Positions 54,203 to 63,200 of a stretch of DNA of 64,000 bases are shown in pieces (position 1 is the stretch's first letter; each line of letters begins with the position of its first letter). The translations under genes and the position numbers were made by a program. The notes beneath the pieces are model-generated. The model did no database searches and was not told the origin of the DNA. It saw nothing but the letters and a program-made list of their open reading frames with translations. Source of the DNA: Variovorax sp. WDL1 (lineage in GTDB: Bacteria; Pseudomonadota; Gammaproteobacteria; Burkholderiales; Burkholderiaceae_C); assembly GCF_001541225.1 (NCBI RefSeq), contig NZ_LMTS01000148.1, positions 17,675-81,674 on the forward strand, in the 5' to 3' direction.

Positions 54203-57127
54203 TCAGCTCAGGTGCTTGCCCACGATCCCCGCGATCTCGAACATGGTCACCTGATCCTTGCCGAACACCGGCCTGAGCTTGGCGTCGGCGTTGATGGCGC
54301 GCTTGTTGGCCGCGTCCTGCAGGCCGTTGGCCTTGATGTAGTCCCACAACTTCTTGATGACCTCGGTGCGGGCCACGGGTTCCGCGCCGATCACCGCGGC
54401 CAGGGCGCCGCTCGGCGTGAGGCCTGCTGCCGGTTTGCGCGGCGCCTTGGGTGCTGCGGCTTTCTTCGCCGCGGGCGCCTTCGCCTTGGCCGGCGAAGCA
54501 GCCTTCTTCGCGGCCGCCGGCGGCGCCTTGCCAAAGCTCTTGCGCGGCGGGAACTTGCTGTCGCGCGGCGCGAACTCGAAGCTCACCTTGCCCTCCTCGG
54601 CATTCCAGGCCAGGAAGGCCTTGAAGGGCCGGCGCGTGCGCATCGAGACGAACTTGTCCAGCAGGTCGGTCTTGCCGGTGGCCAGCAGCTTCTCGATTTG
54701 CGCGCGCTCGACCGGCTGCTGCAGGATGATCTTGCCGGTCTTGAAGTCGCAGCTCGGCGTCGGCTGGGCCTCGGTGGGCACCGACTTCTCGCAGACGTAG
54801 TTGCTGGCGTTCTCGAACACGCGCGCACTGCACTTCGGGCAGGGCCCCAACGGGTGCTGGTCGCTGAAATCGACGATCTCGCCGGTCTCGCCGTTCTTGT
54901 CGTCGCCGAAGTCGAACTCCAGCTTCCAGTTCTGCGCCTCTTCGTCGTACTTGAGGATGATCTCGGAGGTGAAGGGCCAGCCGGCCTTGGAGCGGAAGCC
55001 TTCCAGCGGGCCAACGTGCTTGTCGCGCAGCAGCTGCTCGGCCTCCGCCACCTCGAAAGTGCGGCCGGCCGGGGACTTGCCGAAGGAGAAGCCGCAGCCC
55101 TCCTGCCCCGCCTTGCCGGTGCAGGCATAGCGGCGGTAGTTCTCCCTCACAACGCCGCCGCAGTTCGGGCAGGGCGTGGACAGCGTCGCGTAGTCCCCCG
55201 GCACGGTGTCGCGGTCGTATTCCTTGGCCTTTTTGACGATGTGCTCCGTCATTTGGGCGATCTCGCGCATGAACGCGGCGCGGCTGAGCTTGCCGTGCTC
55301 CATCTGCGCGAGCTTGTACTCCCATTCGCCGGTGAGCTCGGCCTTGGAAAGCTCCTCCACGCCCAGGCCGCGCAGGAGCGTCATGAGCTGGAAGGCCTTG
55401 GCGGTCGGGATCAGCTCTCGCCCCTCGCGCAGGATGTACTTCTCGGCCAACAGCCCCTCGATGATCGCCGCGCGCGTGGCGGGCGTGCCCAGGCCTTTTT
55501 CCTGCATGGCCTCGCGCAGCTCGTCGTCGTCGATGGTCTTGCCGGCGCCTTCCATCGCGCCGAGCAGCGTGGCTTCGGAGTAGCGCGCCGGCGGGCGGGT
55601 CTTGAGGGCCTTGAGCTCCGCCGATTCGACCCGCACGATCTCGCCGGGCTTGACCGGCACCAGGCGCTTGCCGTCCTTGTCGTCTTCCTTCTCGTCGTCC
55701 TGGGCTTCCTTGCCGTAGATCGCGAGCCAGCCCGGCTTCACCAGCACCTTGCCGTCGGTGCGGAAGGGGTACTTCTTGCCGCCCTGCTCCACCGTGCTGA
55801 TGCGCGTGGTGACCTGGTACTCGGCGCTCGGGAAGAACACCGAGAGGAAGCGCCGCACCACGAAGTCGTAGAGCTTCTGCTCGGCGTCCGACAGGCCACT
55901 GGGCGCCTGCAGCGTCGGGATGATCGCAAAGTGGTCGCTGACCTTGGCGTTGTCGAAGATGCGCTTCGAAGGCTTCACGTAGTTGTCGTCCAGCGCCTGC
56001 CTGGCGAAGGGGGCGAGGTGCTTCATGCCGCTGTTGGCGAGCATGCCCATGGTCTGCTTGACCACGGGCAGGTAGTCCTCGGGCAGCGCGCGCGAGTCGG
56101 TCCGCGGGTAAGTCAGCGCCTTGTGACGCTCGTAGAGGCTTTGCGCCAGCGCCAGCGTGGTCTTGGCGCTGTAGCCGAAGCGGCTGTTGGCCTCGCGCTG
56201 CAGCGAAGTCAGGTCGAACAGCAGCGGCGAGGCGGTGGTGGTGGGCTTGCTCTCCTCGGTGACGCTGGCCGGCTTGCCGCGTGCGGCCTCGGCAATCTCC
56301 CTGGCTTCGCGTTCGCTCCAGACGCGATCGGCGCGCTGCTCGGGATCGGCCAGGCCGTCGGGTCCGGGCGGCGGCTTCTTCCAGGCCGGGTCGAACCACT
56401 TGCCGAGGTAGGCGCCGGCCTCGGCCAGGAAGCTGCCGTGCACTTCCCAGTAGTCGCGGCTCACGAACTTGCGGATCTTCTCCTCGCGCTCGACCACCAC
56501 CGACAGCGTGGGCGTCTGCACCCGTCCGACCGTGGTGAGGAAAAAGCCGCCGTCACGCGAGTTGAACGCGGTCATGGCCCGGGTTCCATTGATGCCGACC
56601 AGCCAGTCGGCCTCCGAGCGCGAGCGCGCGGCATCGGCCAGGCCCTGCATCTGCTGCTCGGTGCGCAACTGCTCGAAGCCTTCGCGGATTGCTTGCGGCG
56701 TCATCGACTGGAGCCACAGGCGCTTGACCGGCTTGCCCAGCGGCGCCTTTCCGCCCGCGTACTGCTCGATCAGGCGAAAGATCAGCTCGCCCTCACGGCC
56801 TGCGTCGCAGGCGTTGATGAGCTGCGTCATGTCCTTGCGCTTGGCCTGCTTGACCACCGCGTTGAGCCGGGTCTTGGTCTTGTCCACCGGTTTCAGGTCG
56901 AAGCGCGGCGGGATCACCGGCAGGTTGGCGAAGCTCCACTTGCCCCGCTTGACGTCGAACTCCTCGGGCGCCTGGATCTCGACCAGGTGGCCGACGGCGC
57001 TGGTCACCACGTAGCGCTCGTTCTCGAAGTGTTCCTCGTGCTTGTCGAACTTGCCGGCCACCGGCGTGAGCGCGCGCACGATGTCCTGGGCCACCGACGG
57101 CTTCTCTGCAATTACCAAAGTCTTCAT
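54203..57127 (-). CDS. topB: DNA topoisomerase III with C-terminal SWIB domain
   Basis: A 974-aa type IA topoisomerase. The Toprim start is VIAEKPSVAQDIVRAL (5-20), the metal motif DAGREGE (108-114), and the catalytic Tyr340 lies in LTYPRTDSRALP. A C-x2-C zinc-finger-like segment is CPNCGGVVRENYRRYAC. At about 865-902 an Ala/Lys/Pro-rich linker (KAAAPKAPRKP-type) resembles histone H1 tails. Residues about 903-974 (GALAAVIGAEPVARTEVIKK, then MFEIAGIVGKHLS) are a SWIB/MDM2-like domain. SWIB is best known from eukaryotic chromatin remodellers and Chlamydia topoisomerases. ATG 57127 is the family start. It is divergent from the SET gene. Confidence 0.95.
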   Translation of the reverse strand: MKTLVIAEKPSVAQDIVRALTPVAGKFDKHEEHFENERYVVTSAVGHLVEIQAPEEFDVKRGKWSFANLPVIPPRFDLKPVDKTKTRLNAVVKQAKRKDMTQLINACDAGREGELIFRLIEQYAGGKAPLGKPVKRLWLQSMTPQAIREGFEQLRTEQQMQGLADAARSRSEADWLVGINGTRAMTAFNSRDGGFFLTTVGRVQTPTLSVVVEREEKIRKFVSRDYWEVHGSFLAEAGAYLGKWFDPAWKKPPPGPDGLADPEQRADRVWSEREAREIAEAARGKPASVTEESKPTTTASPLLFDLTSLQREANSRFGYSAKTTLALAQSLYERHKALTYPRTDSRALPEDYLPVVKQTMGMLANSGMKHLAPFARQALDDNYVKPSKRIFDNAKVSDHFAIIPTLQAPSGLSDAEQKLYDFVVRRFLSVFFPSAEYQVTTRISTVEQGGKKYPFRTDGKVLVKPGWLAIYGKEAQDDEKEDDKDGKRLVPVKPGEIVRVESAELKALKTRPPARYSEATLLGAMEGAGKTIDDDELREAMQEKGLGTPATRAAIIEGLLAEKYILREGRELIPTAKAFQLMTLLRGLGVEELSKAELTGEWEYKLAQMEHGKLSRAAFMREIAQMTEHIVKKAKEYDRDTVPGDYATLSTPCPNCGGVVRENYRRYACTGKAGQEGCGFSFGKSPAGRTFEVAEAEQLLRDKHVGPLEGFRSKAGWPFTSEIILKYDEEAQNWKLEFDFGDDKNGETGEIVDFSDQHPLGPCPKCSARVFENASNYVCEKSVPTEAQPTPSCDFKTGKIILQQPVERAQIEKLLATGKTDLLDKFVSMRTRRPFKAFLAWNAEEGKVSFEFAPRDSKFPPRKSFGKAPPAAAKKAASPAKAKAPAAKKAAAPKAPRKPAAGLTPSGALAAVIGAEPVARTEVIKKLWDYIKANGLQDAANKRAINADAKLRPVFGKDQVTMFEIAGIVGKHLS

Positions 57128-57215
57128 CAACAGTTTCCTCGTATCAGGCCGACGCCGGCCGCCGACGATACGCAGTGCGGGAGCGTGGGGCCCACATCTA
57201 CAATCTGCGGCTTCT

Positions 57216-57248
57216 CGCGTGCGCACGCGCACGCGCATGCGTACATAT
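57216..57248. promoter_or_regulatory. 33-bp alternating pyrimidine-purine tract in the topB/SET divergent region
   Basis: Every step from 57216 to 57248 alternates pyrimidine and purine (mostly CG/CA/TG, ending TATAT). Such tracts can flip to Z-DNA under negative supercoiling. It lies 22 bp before the SET start codon and 88 bp before that of topB. The tract contains the palindrome GTGCGCAC. A supercoiling-sensing role is inference. Confidence 0.75.
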
Positions 57249-57269
57249 TCAAACTAACAGACTTCGGCG

Positions 57270-57815
57270 ATGCCTTCCAAATCCCCCACAACCGGCGGTC
57301 GCCGCATCCAGACGCGACGCTCCGGCGTTCACGGCAATGGCGTGTTTGCCGTGCAGGACATCGCGGAAGGCGAAACGCTGATCGAGTACAAGGGCGAGCT
57401 GATCTCCTGGAAGGAGGCCCTCCGGCGCCATCCCCATGATCCCTCCCAGCCCAACCACACCTTCTATTTCCACATCGATGACGAGCGCGTGATCGATGGC
57501 GGGGTCAAGGGCAATGCCGCCCGCTGGATCAACCACTCCTGCGAGCCCAATTGCGAGGCCGACGAGGACGAGGGGCGGATCTTCATCAAGGCGCTGCGCA
57601 ACATCGCGGCCGGCGAGGAGCTCAGCTACGACTACGGGCTGATCATCGACGAGCCGATGACGAGGAAACTCAAGGCCGAGTTCCCCTGCTGGTGCGGTTC
57701 CGACCAGTGCCGCGGCACCCTGCTCGCGACCCAGGAGGGCGGGAAAAAGGACAAGAAGAAGAAGAAAAAGGACAAGAAGGCGAAGAATGCCGGGAAGAAG
57801 GACGACAAGCACTGA
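57270..57815 (+). CDS. SET-domain protein lysine methyltransferase
   Basis: A 181-aa SET protein. The SET core spans residues 12-125 with the hallmarks GVFAVQDIAEGE, NHSCEPNC (89-96 in WINHSCEPNC) and GEELSYDYG (catalytic-site Tyr120/Tyr122). A post-SET zinc site CWCGSDQC follows (140-147). The tail (about 159-180) is almost all Lys. It would methylate lysines using S-adenosylmethionine. Bacterial SET proteins in Chlamydia and some beta-proteobacteria modify histone-like or nucleoid proteins; the target here is unknown. It is divergent from topB-SWIB and 2 bp upstream of birA. Confidence 0.92.
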   Translation: MPSKSPTTGGRRIQTRRSGVHGNGVFAVQDIAEGETLIEYKGELISWKEALRRHPHDPSQPNHTFYFHIDDERVIDGGVKGNAARWINHSCEPNCEADEDEGRIFIKALRNIAAGEELSYDYGLIIDEPMTRKLKAEFPCWCGSDQCRGTLLATQEGGKKDKKKKKKDKKAKNAGKKDDKH

Positions 57816-57817
57816 CC

Positions 57818-58612
57818 ATGGCCCCCTGGTTCGAAGAGGAGATCGCCGCCGCCGTGTCCCCCCTGCTGCCGGGGCTGGCGGTCGAGGTCGTCGACGAGAT
57901 CGACTCGACCAGCAGCGAGCTGATGCGGCGCGCCCGCGACGGCCACGCACGGCCGGTGCTGCTGGTCGCCCAGCGGCAGACCGCTGGCCGCGGCCGCATG
58001 GGCCGGCCCTGGCAAAGCGCGCAGGATGCGCACGAGCCCGCCTCGCTCACCTTCTCGCTGGGCCTGCCGCTGATGCCGCGGGACTGGTCGGGGCTTTCGC
58101 TCGCGGTCGGCGTCAGCGTGGCAGAGAGCCTGGATCCATCGAACCGGGCCCGCCTCGCACTCAAGTGGCCCAACGACCTGTGGGTCGATGACCGCAAGCT
58201 GGGCGGCATCCTGATCGAGACCGCCGTGCCCCAGGACGGCACGGCCGAGCGCTACCTGGTGATCGGCATCGGCATCAACATCGGCGCGCGCGAGGCCGCG
58301 GGCATGAGCGTTGCGCCGGCCTGGATCGCGCAGTGGCGCCCTGAGGCCACCGCCCCCCATCTGCTGCGCGAGATCGTCCCGCCGCTGGTGGCGCACGTGC
58401 TGCTGTTCGGCGACCGGGGCTTCGTGCCCTTCGCCGAGCGCTTCGCCGCGCGGGACGCCCTGCGTGGCCGCGAGGTGCAGCTCAGCGACGGCAGCGCCGG
58501 GCGTTGCGCAGGCGTCGGCTGGGGCGGCGAGCTTCTGGTGCAGACGGCGGCGGGCATGAAGACCATCACCAGTTCCGAGGTCAGCGTGCGGCCGGCGCCA
58601 GCGAACGGTTGA
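57818..58612 (+). CDS. birA: Biotin-[acetyl-CoA carboxylase] ligase BirA (no repressor domain)
   Basis: A 264-aa biotin protein ligase that attaches biotin to the AccB lysine. It has the catalytic GRGRMGRPW loop (about 52-60), KWPNDL (about 118), GGILIE and GIGINI. The N-terminal DNA-binding domain of E. coli BirA is missing, so it is a class I enzyme that cannot repress bio genes. ATG 57818 is 2 bp after the SET stop. The C-terminal SH3-like tail (GRCAGVGWGGELLVQT) is present. Confidence 0.93.
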   Translation: MAPWFEEEIAAAVSPLLPGLAVEVVDEIDSTSSELMRRARDGHARPVLLVAQRQTAGRGRMGRPWQSAQDAHEPASLTFSLGLPLMPRDWSGLSLAVGVSVAESLDPSNRARLALKWPNDLWVDDRKLGGILIETAVPQDGTAERYLVIGIGINIGAREAAGMSVAPAWIAQWRPEATAPHLLREIVPPLVAHVLLFGDRGFVPFAERFAARDALRGREVQLSDGSAGRCAGVGWGGELLVQTAAGMKTITSSEVSVRPAPANG

Positions 58613-58614
58613 CC

Positions 58615-58818
58615 ATGCGACTGCGCGCACTCGTCGTCCTCCTGCTGCTGGCGAACCTGCTCTACTTTGCCTGGGCGCGCGGCGGGCTCGCCCTCTTCGG
58701 CACCGTCCCCGCGCGCCTGAGCCAGCGCGAGCCGGAGCGGCTGGGTCAGCAGATCCGTCCGCAGCTGCTGCAGATCCGCAGGGACGAGAGCCCTGCGCCC
58801 GCCAGCCCCAGGCCCTAG
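58615..58818 (+). CDS. Short single-helix membrane protein, SPOR-protein N-terminus without SPOR
   Basis: A 67-aa protein. It has one N-terminal helix (ALVVLLLLANLLYFAWARG) and a short charged tail (QREPERLGQQIRPQLLQIRR). In related genomes birA is followed by a longer SPOR-domain protein that begins very similarly. Here the SPOR domain is missing and the frame ends at a TAG that overlaps the convergent kinase gene's stop. It may be a remnant or a small version. The coenzyme A gene (coaX) often found beside birA is also absent. Confidence 0.65.
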   Translation: MRLRALVVLLLLANLLYFAWARGGLALFGTVPARLSQREPERLGQQIRPQLLQIRRDESPAPASPRP

Positions 58819-60263
58819 GCCTGCCCCCGCTCGTTGGCGTCGAAGCGCAGGCTGAAGCGTGCGCCGGGCGGCTGCTGGCCGGGGCGTGCGTCTTCCAGAA
58901 CCACCGTCGCATAGTGCTGCCGCGCGATCTCGAGCACGATCGGCAGGCCCAGGCCGGAGCCGTCGGCCTCATTGCCGAGCACGCGGTAGAAGGGCTCGAA
59001 CACCAGCTCGCGCTCGTTCTCGGCAATGCCTGGGCCGTTGTCCTCCACCTGCAGCACGATGATGCGGCCGAAGGGGTCGCCCAGCACGCGTGCCGTGATC
59101 ACACCCGGCCGGCCCGGCGCCGAGGGCGTGTAGTTGATCGCGTTGTCCACGAGGTTGCGCACCAGTTCCTTCAGCAGCGTGGGATTGCCCTCCAGCACCA
59201 CGCCCGGGGCGCCCGCCTCTGCCCCGTCGTAGCCCAGGTCGATCCGCTTCTCGATCGCGCGCGGCACGGCCTCGCGCACCACCTCGATGGTGAGCCTCGC
59301 CAGGTCGCACGGCTGGCGCGCCACGGCCGCGCCGCTACCCTCGGCGCGTGCCAGCGACAGCAATTGGTTCACCGTGTGGGTGGCGCGCACGCTCGCCCGG
59401 CCGATCTGCTTGAGCGACTGCTTGAGCTCGTCGGCATTGGCCCCCTCGCGTTGCGCCAGGTCGGCCTGCATGCGCAGCCCCGCGAGCGGTGTCTTGAGCT
59501 GGTGCGCGGCATCGGCCAGGAAGCGCTTCTGCGTGCCGATGGAGTCGTTGAGCTTGTTCAGCAGCTCGTTGACCGACAGCACCAGCGGCACCACCTCGAG
59601 CGGCACCGAGGACTCGTCCAGCGGACTCAGGTCGCCGGGACGCCGCTCGCGTATGCGGGCCTCGATCACCGACAGCGGCTTGATGCCGCGCACCAGCGCC
59701 AGCCAGATCAGCAGCACGGCCAGCGGCAGGATCGCGAACTGCGGCAGCAGCACGCCCTTGATGATCTCGGTGGCGAGGACGGATTGCTTTTCGCGCGTCT
59801 CTGCCAGCTGCAGCAGGGCCGGTGGCGCTTCGGGCGTGCCGCCGGCGATCCACAGCGAGGCCACGCGCACCGGCTGGCCGTGGATGTCCCCGTTGTGCAG
59901 GTACACCACGCCCGGCGTGGGCAGGTCCTCGGTATTGGGATGCGGCAGGTCGGGCTCTCCGGCGAGCAGCCGGCCGTCGCCGTCCTGCAGCTGGAAGTAC
60001 ACGTGGTCCGCGTCATGTGCGCGCAGGATCTCGCGCACCGAAGGGGTCAGCACGAAGCTCTCGCCGCGTAGCGTCGCATCCACCAGCTTGGCCAGCGCGC
60101 GAACGTTGTATTCGAGCGTGCGGTCGAAGGGCGCATTGGCGATGCCCTGCGCCACCAGCCAGGTCACGCCGATGCTGACCGGCACCAGCAGCAGGAGCGG
60201 CGTGAGCATCCAATCGAGGATCTCGCCGAAAAGGGAGCGCTGCGCGCGCTGGAAGAGCTTCAC
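58815..60263 (-). CDS. TctE-type sensor histidine kinase
   Basis: A 482-aa inner-membrane kinase. Helices at about 17-40 and 172-191 flank a periplasmic sensor. The HisKA box is LADAAHQLKTPLAGL with phospho-acceptor His254. The N box is NLVDNAINYTP, G1 is DNGPGI and G2 is GSGLGLPI. The QseC/TctE-like form suggests carboxylate sensing. The start is GTG 60263, 25 bp after the regulator's stop codon. Its 3' end overlaps the convergent small membrane protein by 4 bp. No tct genes adjoin; the window's tctCBA is 11 kb away. Confidence 0.9.
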   Translation of the reverse strand: MKLFQRAQRSLFGEILDWMLTPLLLLVPVSIGVTWLVAQGIANAPFDRTLEYNVRALAKLVDATLRGESFVLTPSVREILRAHDADHVYFQLQDGDGRLLAGEPDLPHPNTEDLPTPGVVYLHNGDIHGQPVRVASLWIAGGTPEAPPALLQLAETREKQSVLATEIIKGVLLPQFAILPLAVLLIWLALVRGIKPLSVIEARIRERRPGDLSPLDESSVPLEVVPLVLSVNELLNKLNDSIGTQKRFLADAAHQLKTPLAGLRMQADLAQREGANADELKQSLKQIGRASVRATHTVNQLLSLARAEGSGAAVARQPCDLARLTIEVVREAVPRAIEKRIDLGYDGAEAGAPGVVLEGNPTLLKELVRNLVDNAINYTPSAPGRPGVITARVLGDPFGRIIVLQVEDNGPGIAENERELVFEPFYRVLGNEADGSGLGLPIVLEIARQHYATVVLEDARPGQQPPGARFSLRFDANERGQA

Positions 60264-60288
60264 CGAGCGCTTTGGGAAGGAGGACGGA

Positions 60289-60960
<672 letters not shown>

Positions 60961-61020
60961 GCCGCGTCTCCAGACATGGCGGGCTTGCGCGGGCCGCCGG
61001 GCCGTCTCCCCTCGCGGATT

Positions 61021-61506
61021 CTAGGCCGCCGCATAGGCTTCGAGCCCAATGGAAACCACGGTGGCGATGTCGTTGCCGACGCTGGCGCGGAATTCGCGTT
61101 CGGCCTGCGCCACCGCCTTGCGGAAGGCCTCGAGCCAAGCCAGGCCGTCGGCGGTGAACGCCACGCGCCGCGCCCGGGCATCGTGCGCATCCGGGCCGCG
61201 CGTTACCAAGCCCCAGGCCTCGCACTGGTCGACCAGCTTGCCCATGGCTTGCTTGGTCATCCCCGCGCGTTCGGCCAGCTCGGTCAGCCGCGAACCCTCG
61301 CGCGCCAGATGGCGCGTGATATGGATGTGGGCAGCGCTCACCTGTTCGCGCGCCGCGAGATTCGACAAGGCGAGCGGCACGTCGGCGTCGTGCGCCATGA
61401 GAGCCAGCACGCGCTCGTCGAAGCGGCGCATGGCATGGCCAAGCAGGCGGCCCAGGTGGGTCTGGCGCCAGGCGTCGGAATCGATCGGGAATGCAGGGTC
61501 TGCCAT
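61021..61506 (-). CDS. MarR-family transcriptional regulator
   Basis: A 161-aa regulator with the MarR winged helix (about 45-105: IHITRHLAREGSRLTELAER, AGMTKQAMGKLVDQCEAWGL). The wing is [13 protein letters not shown]. MarR proteins answer phenolic compounds or oxidants. ATG 61506 is chosen; the open frame reaches a TTG at 61536. It is divergent from recA with 149 bp between the starts, so its own promoter is close to the recA LexA region. Confidence 0.9.
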   Translation of the reverse strand: MADPAFPIDSDAWRQTHLGRLLGHAMRRFDERVLALMAHDADVPLALSNLAAREQVSAAHIHITRHLAREGSRLTELAERAGMTKQAMGKLVDQCEAWGLVTRGPDAHDARARRVAFTADGLAWLEAFRKAVAQAEREFRASVGNDIATVVSIGLEAYAAA

Positions 61507-61573
61507 CGGCTGTCGATAGTAAGGCAAGCTGACCAAAAAATAGGTTTACTCGAACCCATCGGCCCCTACACTA

Positions 61574-61606
61574 CTGTTCAGACATCCAGGCTGTCTTTAA
61601 AAGCAG
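61574..61606. promoter_or_regulatory. Two tandem LexA-like boxes upstream of recA
   Basis: CTGTTCAGACATCCAG (61574-61589) and CTGTCTTTAAAAGCAG (61591-61606) each match the CTGT-N8-ACAG SOS pattern at 7 of 8 fixed positions. They lie 50-82 bp before the recA ATG, with one nt between them. One or both may be the LexA operator. Confidence 0.6.
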
Positions 61607-61655
61607 TCTCGATGAATCCCCCTACAACCCATTGATCCCCCAGGAGATTTTCCGC

Positions 61656-62723
61656 ATGGACGCACTCGTCAAAGGCAGCAGCATCTCGGTCGCAGGCAGC
61701 GAAAAGGCCAAGGCCCTCCAGGCCGCCCTGGCCCAGATCGAGAAGCAATTCGGCAAGGGCACCATCATGCGGCTTGGCGAAGGCGAGGCGCTGGAGGACA
61801 TCCAGGTGGTTTCCACCGGCTCGCTGGGCCTGGATATCGCCCTGGGGGTCGGTGGCCTGCCGCGCGGCCGTGTGATCGAGATCTACGGCCCGGAATCCTC
61901 CGGCAAGACCACGCTCACGCTGCAGGTCATCGCCCAGATGCAGAAGCAGGCCGGCACCTGCGCCTTCGTCGATGCCGAGCATGCGCTGGACGTTCAGTAC
62001 GCGCAGAAGCTGGGCGTGAACCTGTCCGACCTGCTGATCAGCCAGCCCGACACCGGCGAGCAGGCCCTGGAAATCGTCGACTCGCTGGTGCGCTCGGGCG
62101 CGGTCGACCTGATCGTCGTCGACTCGGTGGCCGCGCTCACGCCCAAGGCCGAAATCGAAGGCGAGATGGGCGACTCGCTGCCCGGCCTGCAGGCGCGGCT
62201 CATGAGCCAGGCGCTGCGCAAGCTCACCGCCACCATCAAGAAGACCAACTGCATGGTCATCTTCATCAACCAGATCCGCATGAAGATCGGCGTGATGTTC
62301 GGCTCGCCCGAGACCACCACCGGCGGCAATGCGCTGAAGTTCTACGCCTCGGTGCGCCTGGACATCCGCCGCATCGGCACCATCAAGAAGGGCGACGAGG
62401 CGATCGGCAACGAGACCAAGGTCAAGGTGGTGAAGAACAAGGTTTCGCCGCCCTTCAAGACGGCCGAATTCGACATCCTGTTCGGCGAGGGCATCAGCCG
62501 CGAGGGCGAGATCATCGACATGGGCGTGGCCGCCAAGATCGTCGACAAGTCGGGTGCCTGGTACGCCTACAACGGCGAGAAGATCGGGCAGGGCCGGGAC
62601 AACGCGCGCGAGTTCCTGCGCGAGAACCCGACGCTCTCGCGCGAGATCGAGAACAAGGTGCGCGAGTCGCTGGGCATTCCGCTCCTGCCCGAGGACGCGG
62701 GCGAGGGCGCATCCGGGGCCTGA
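61656..62723 (+). CDS. recA: RecA recombinase
   Basis: A 355-aa strand-exchange protein and LexA co-protease. Walker A is GPESSGKT (78-85). Loop L1/L2 segments include [17 protein letters not shown] and [23 protein letters not shown] 61656 has AGGAG nine nt upstream; the TTG at 61632 is not used. Two LexA-like boxes lie upstream. recX follows by 9 bp. Confidence 0.98.
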   Translation: MDALVKGSSISVAGSEKAKALQAALAQIEKQFGKGTIMRLGEGEALEDIQVVSTGSLGLDIALGVGGLPRGRVIEIYGPESSGKTTLTLQVIAQMQKQAGTCAFVDAEHALDVQYAQKLGVNLSDLLISQPDTGEQALEIVDSLVRSGAVDLIVVDSVAALTPKAEIEGEMGDSLPGLQARLMSQALRKLTATIKKTNCMVIFINQIRMKIGVMFGSPETTTGGNALKFYASVRLDIRRIGTIKKGDEAIGNETKVKVVKNKVSPPFKTAEFDILFGEGISREGEIIDMGVAAKIVDKSGAWYAYNGEKIGQGRDNAREFLRENPTLSREIENKVRESLGIPLLPEDAGEGASGA

Positions 62724-62732
62724 TCACCGGCG

Positions 62733-63182
62733 ATGGCTTTCAGTGCACCTTCCCTCAAGGGTCGCGCACTGCGACTGCTCGGGCAGCGCGAGCACTCGCG
62801 CAGCGAACTCGAGCGCAAGCTGGCCAAGTACGAGGAAGAGCCCGGCTCGTTGGCACGCGCGCTCGACGAGCTGGCCGCCAAGGACTTCATCAGCGAGGCG
62901 AGGGTGGTGCAGTCGGTGTTGCACCAGCGCGCGGCTCGTCACGGGGCGGCGCGCGTACGCCAGGAACTGCTGCACAAGGGCGTCGCGCCGGAGGCAGTGG
63001 CCGAGGCGGTGGCCAGCCTTGCGGCCAGCGAGCTCGACCGGGCGCGCGGAGTCTGGCGGCAGCGCTTCGGCACGCCGCCGCAAAACGCGGGCGAGCGGGC
63101 CAGGCAGGTCCGATTCATGTTGGCGCGCGGCTTCGCCGGGGCCGTGGTGGCCAAGGTGCTGCGCCAGGACTTCGAGGACTGA
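62733..63182 (+). CDS. recX: Regulatory protein RecX
   Basis: A 149-aa helical-repeat protein (ALRLLGQREHSRSELERKLA; FISEARVVQSVLHQRAARHG; FMLARGFAGAVVAKVL) that binds RecA filaments and limits them. It is co-transcribed with recA, 9 bp downstream. It converges on argC with 18 bp between the stops. Confidence 0.95.
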   Translation: MAFSAPSLKGRALRLLGQREHSRSELERKLAKYEEEPGSLARALDELAAKDFISEARVVQSVLHQRAARHGAARVRQELLHKGVAPEAVAEAVASLAASELDRARGVWRQRFGTPPQNAGERARQVRFMLARGFAGAVVAKVLRQDFED

Positions 63183-63200
63183 GGCCGAGACAGGCGCGTC

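Noticed and set aside
54212..57439. 1075-aa plus-strand frame
   Set aside because: Antisense shadow of topB; runs across the divergent promoter and into the SET gene, with no motifs.
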